Position numbers and translations under genes: made by a program. The notes beneath the pieces are model-generated. The model saw only the letters and a program-made list of their open reading frames with translations, ran no database searches and was not told the origin of the DNA. This document shows positions 6,662 to 7,721 of a stretch of 7,721 bases of DNA, in pieces (position 1 is the stretch's first letter; every line of letters begins with the position of its first letter). This stretch comes from an uncultured Bacteroidota bacterium (GTDB taxonomy: Bacteria > Bacteroidota > Bacteroidia > Flavobacteriales > Flavobacteriaceae): NCBI GenBank assembly GCA_903879875.1, contig CAIRNC010000016.1, positions 1 through 7,721 on the forward strand, given 5' to 3'.

Positions 6662-7012
6662 TTAAGGTTTTATAATTCTTACATTTTCGTTACTGACGAC
6701 CACAAAATTGGATTCTAATTTATCAGCATAATTTAAAAATAATTTAGTGAGAACAATGATTTTTTGTTTGAAATTGTTAGGAGTACATCGAAGTAATAGG
6801 ATGCCTTTATGCTCTTTTTTGTTTTTATAAATCATTTCTCCAAAATCTTTGTCTGACGTAATTAGAATGTAGTTTTCATCGAAACATTTTTGGAGTAATT
6901 GCTCGTCAGTTGCGCCACGAAATTCATCAAAGACACAAAAAATAACATGATTTTCTGATTTCAAAAAGGCTGAAACGCTTGTGCCGACACATTCATCAAC
7001 TAAAAAACGCAT
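6662..7012 (-). CDS. DUF5615 PIN-like toxin of a type II toxin-antitoxin pair
   Basis: A 116-residue protein of the DUF5615 (Mut7-C/PIN-like) family, usual length about 110-120. It begins with the family hallmark RFLVDECVG (residues 2-10) with D6 and E7. ATDEQLL (34-40) supplies D36 and E37, and the strand ILITSDKDFGEM (49-60) supplies D54 and D56. The C-terminal VRIIKP closes the beta sheet. All acidic residues expected for a PIN-type metal-dependent RNase site are present, so it looks active. Relatives are predicted RNA-cleaving toxins whose growth inhibition is relieved by the DUF433 partner. The target RNA cannot be told. The ATG directly follows the antitoxin stop codon (TAAATG), with no ribosome binding site of its own, so its translation is probably coupled to that of the antitoxin. 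It is convergent with the HAD gene. The family assignment is firm; toxicity is inferred from the family. Confidence 0.93.
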   Translation of the reverse strand: MRFLVDECVGTSVSAFLKSENHVIFCVFDEFRGATDEQLLQKCFDENYILITSDKDFGEMIYKNKKEHKGILLLRCTPNNFKQKIIVLTKLFLNYADKLESNFVVVSNENVRIIKP

Positions 7013-7243
7013 TTAGGAAGCTATTTTATCTAAGTCGAAAGTAGTTGTTTTTTCTAATAAATTTTCGGCATATTGCAAACACGCTAATATGTGAGCTTTT
7101 TGTAAGCCTTTGTATTCTGCTAAAATTTCATCAGTGCTAATGTCTTGAGAAAGCAAAGAAATAATGTGTTCCACAGTAATTCTTGTTCCTTTTATGACAG
7201 GTTTACCCAACATTATTTTTTGGTTGATTTCTATAAGTTCCAT
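7013..7243 (-). CDS. DUF433 antitoxin partner
   Basis: A 76-residue protein of the DUF433 family, normal length 70-80. The diagnostic stretch is GKPVIKGTRITV (13-24), followed by a helix-turn-helix-like region: EHIISLLSQ (25-33), then STDEILAEY (36-44), then the final helix HILACLQYAENLL (51-63). DUF433 proteins are the small DNA-binding antitoxins found directly in front of DUF5615 PIN-like toxins; they are thought to bind the toxin and repress their own promoter. Here the antitoxin is the first gene and ends exactly where the toxin begins. The start at 7243 is the only ATG that gives the standard N-terminus. A second, out-of-frame ATG sits 11 bases upstream. A TAAATTTG promoter box lies 22 bases upstream of the start, the natural site for autoregulation. 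Confidence 0.94.
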   Translation of the reverse strand: MELIEINQKIMLGKPVIKGTRITVEHIISLLSQDISTDEILAEYKGLQKAHILACLQYAENLLEKTTTFDLDKIAS

Positions 7244-7265
7244 GATGCTTTCATTTTATACAAAA

Positions 7266-7273
7266 CAAATTTA
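7266..7273 (-). promoter_or_regulatory. -7 promoter box of the toxin-antitoxin operon
   Basis: TAAATTTG on the minus strand matches TAnnTTTG exactly and lies 22 bases upstream of the antitoxin ATG, giving a leader of roughly 15 bases. The -33 region 19-23 bases further upstream is T-rich, without a clean TTG. I could not find a convincing operator palindrome over the box. Confidence 0.5.
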
Positions 7274-7376
7274 CATAATTTATCCTTTACATATAAAAAT
7301 ATTTGATTGAAAAAAGAATCTAGATTTTTCAAACTATATTAATTCAATATTGTTTAACAGACAATTTATTCCTAAA

Positions 7377-7400
7377 GAAAGCGGTACAATGACCGCTTTC
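7377..7400 (-). terminator. Strong hairpin, likely terminator for the right-edge gene
   Basis: GAAAGCGGT (7377-7385) and ACCGCTTTC (7392-7400) form a perfect 9-bp stem with a 6-base loop. On the minus strand it is followed by TTTAGG, on the plus strand by ATTTTAATT. The gene entering from the right edge is read toward it, so it most likely ends that transcript. It may act in both directions and shield the toxin-antitoxin promoter. Confidence 0.7.
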
Positions 7401-7543
7401 ATTTTAATTCCGTTTGAACCAGCTCCTGCCATCAGTAGTGGAATAATACAAGCCTTTTGTAGTCATTGCTATAATTTCTGGAATTACATTCATCAAAAAG
7501 TTGCTTAGGAGTACAAATATAAAGTAAAATTAATAATATCCAT

Positions 7544-7721
7544 TTAATGCTTTTTAGGATGAAGATAATGCCCACAACTTAAATTTCTTAGGCAAATTAA
7601 ATCATTCAGTTTTTTAGATTTTGTTCGAGCTAATGTCAAAAAAAATAAAGACATAAAGTCAATTTGTTTGATGTCTTTTTTGATTTTATTAAATTCATTT
7701 ACTCTTTGGTAAGCATCATCA
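7544..7721 (-). CDS. 3' end of an unrecognised gene (runs off right edge)
   Basis: Fifty-eight codons are open from the right edge to a TAA at 7544-7546. The partial protein starts DDAYQRVNEFNKIKKDIKQ and ends GHYLHPKKH. It has a charged, probably coiled or helical first third, a short hydrophobic stretch (FMSLFFLTLA, about residues 22-31) and a basic tail with two cysteines (C43, C49) and three histidines. I do not recognise a family. An open stretch this long is unlikely by chance in such AT-rich DNA, and a strong hairpin follows 144 bases downstream, so I take it as the C-terminus of a real gene. The alternative is a decayed gene remnant, because the ending is odd and the gap to the hairpin is long. 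Confidence 0.5.
   Translation of the reverse strand, partial: DDAYQRVNEFNKIKKDIKQIDFMSLFFLTLARTKSKKLNDLICLRNLSCGHYLHPKKH

Larger units (their letters stand above)
7244..7543. other. Intergenic stretch between antitoxin gene and right-edge gene
   Basis: This 300-base gap contains the toxin-antitoxin promoter, an AT-only stem (TTGAAAAA at 7307-7314 with TTTTTCAA at 7325-7332) and a GC-richer non-coding element with a strong hairpin from 7377 to about 7460. The part from 7244 to 7376 is about 18% GC by hand count, against about 47% for 7377-7440. No complete gene of convincing quality was found. Open stretches of about 40 codons exist on both strands across 7390-7510 but show no recognisable protein. 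Confidence 0.6.

Noticed and set aside
7307..7332. Inverted repeat TTGAAAAA/TTTTTCAA as a terminator
   Set aside because: The stem has one G-C pair per arm and no proper T-tract, and no gene ends toward it; such AT stems are common by chance here.
7401..7440. tRNA-like T-loop (GGTTCAAAC on the minus strand)
   Set aside because: The flanking bases do not form the T-stem, and no acceptor or anticodon arm can be built around it.

Overview
The window is chromosomal DNA from a member of the Bacteroidota, most likely Flavobacterium or a close relative. The evidence is the low GC content, near-absence of Shine-Dalgarno sequences, several copies of the TAnnTTTG -7 promoter box used by this phylum, and Flavobacteriaceae-type protein sequences (UvrA, DUF2141, TerB-like, Cof-type HAD). 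No mobile element, RNA gene or CRISPR array was recognised.

Left block (1-1289, minus strand): an apparent operon read leftward. DUF2141 secreted protein (876-1289) comes first, then a secreted helical/TPR-like protein (243-863), then the first 63 codons of a membrane protein (189 to beyond the edge). The gaps are 12 and 53 bases. A recognisable promoter precedes DUF2141. Next is a 327-base stretch with no convincing gene (1290-1616), which holds that promoter, a weak inverted repeat and a short coding-like fragment.

Central block (1617-6549): an exported alpha/beta-hydrolase esterase (4432-5235) and uvrA (1617-4403) are read leftward with a 28-base gap that contains a perfect -7 box for uvrA. 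Diverging from the esterase across a 57-base promoter region are a small TerB-like protein (5293-5694) and a Cof-type HAD phosphatase (5746-6549), read rightward and probably co-transcribed.

Right block (6550-7721): the HAD gene converges on a type II toxin-antitoxin pair of the DUF433/DUF5615 kind on the minus strand, antitoxin first, with stop and start codons abutting (TAAATG). Beyond its promoter is an AT-rich spacer with a relatively GC-rich non-coding element ending in a clear hairpin. The 3' end of an unrecognised minus-strand gene enters from the right edge (7544-7721).

The genes are mostly housekeeping or common flavobacterial accessory genes. I see no convincing undescribed multi-gene system. 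The parts most worth a second look are the toxin-antitoxin locus with its small overlapping upstream ORF, the GC-rich element at about 7377-7500, and the coding-like fragment downstream of uvrA.
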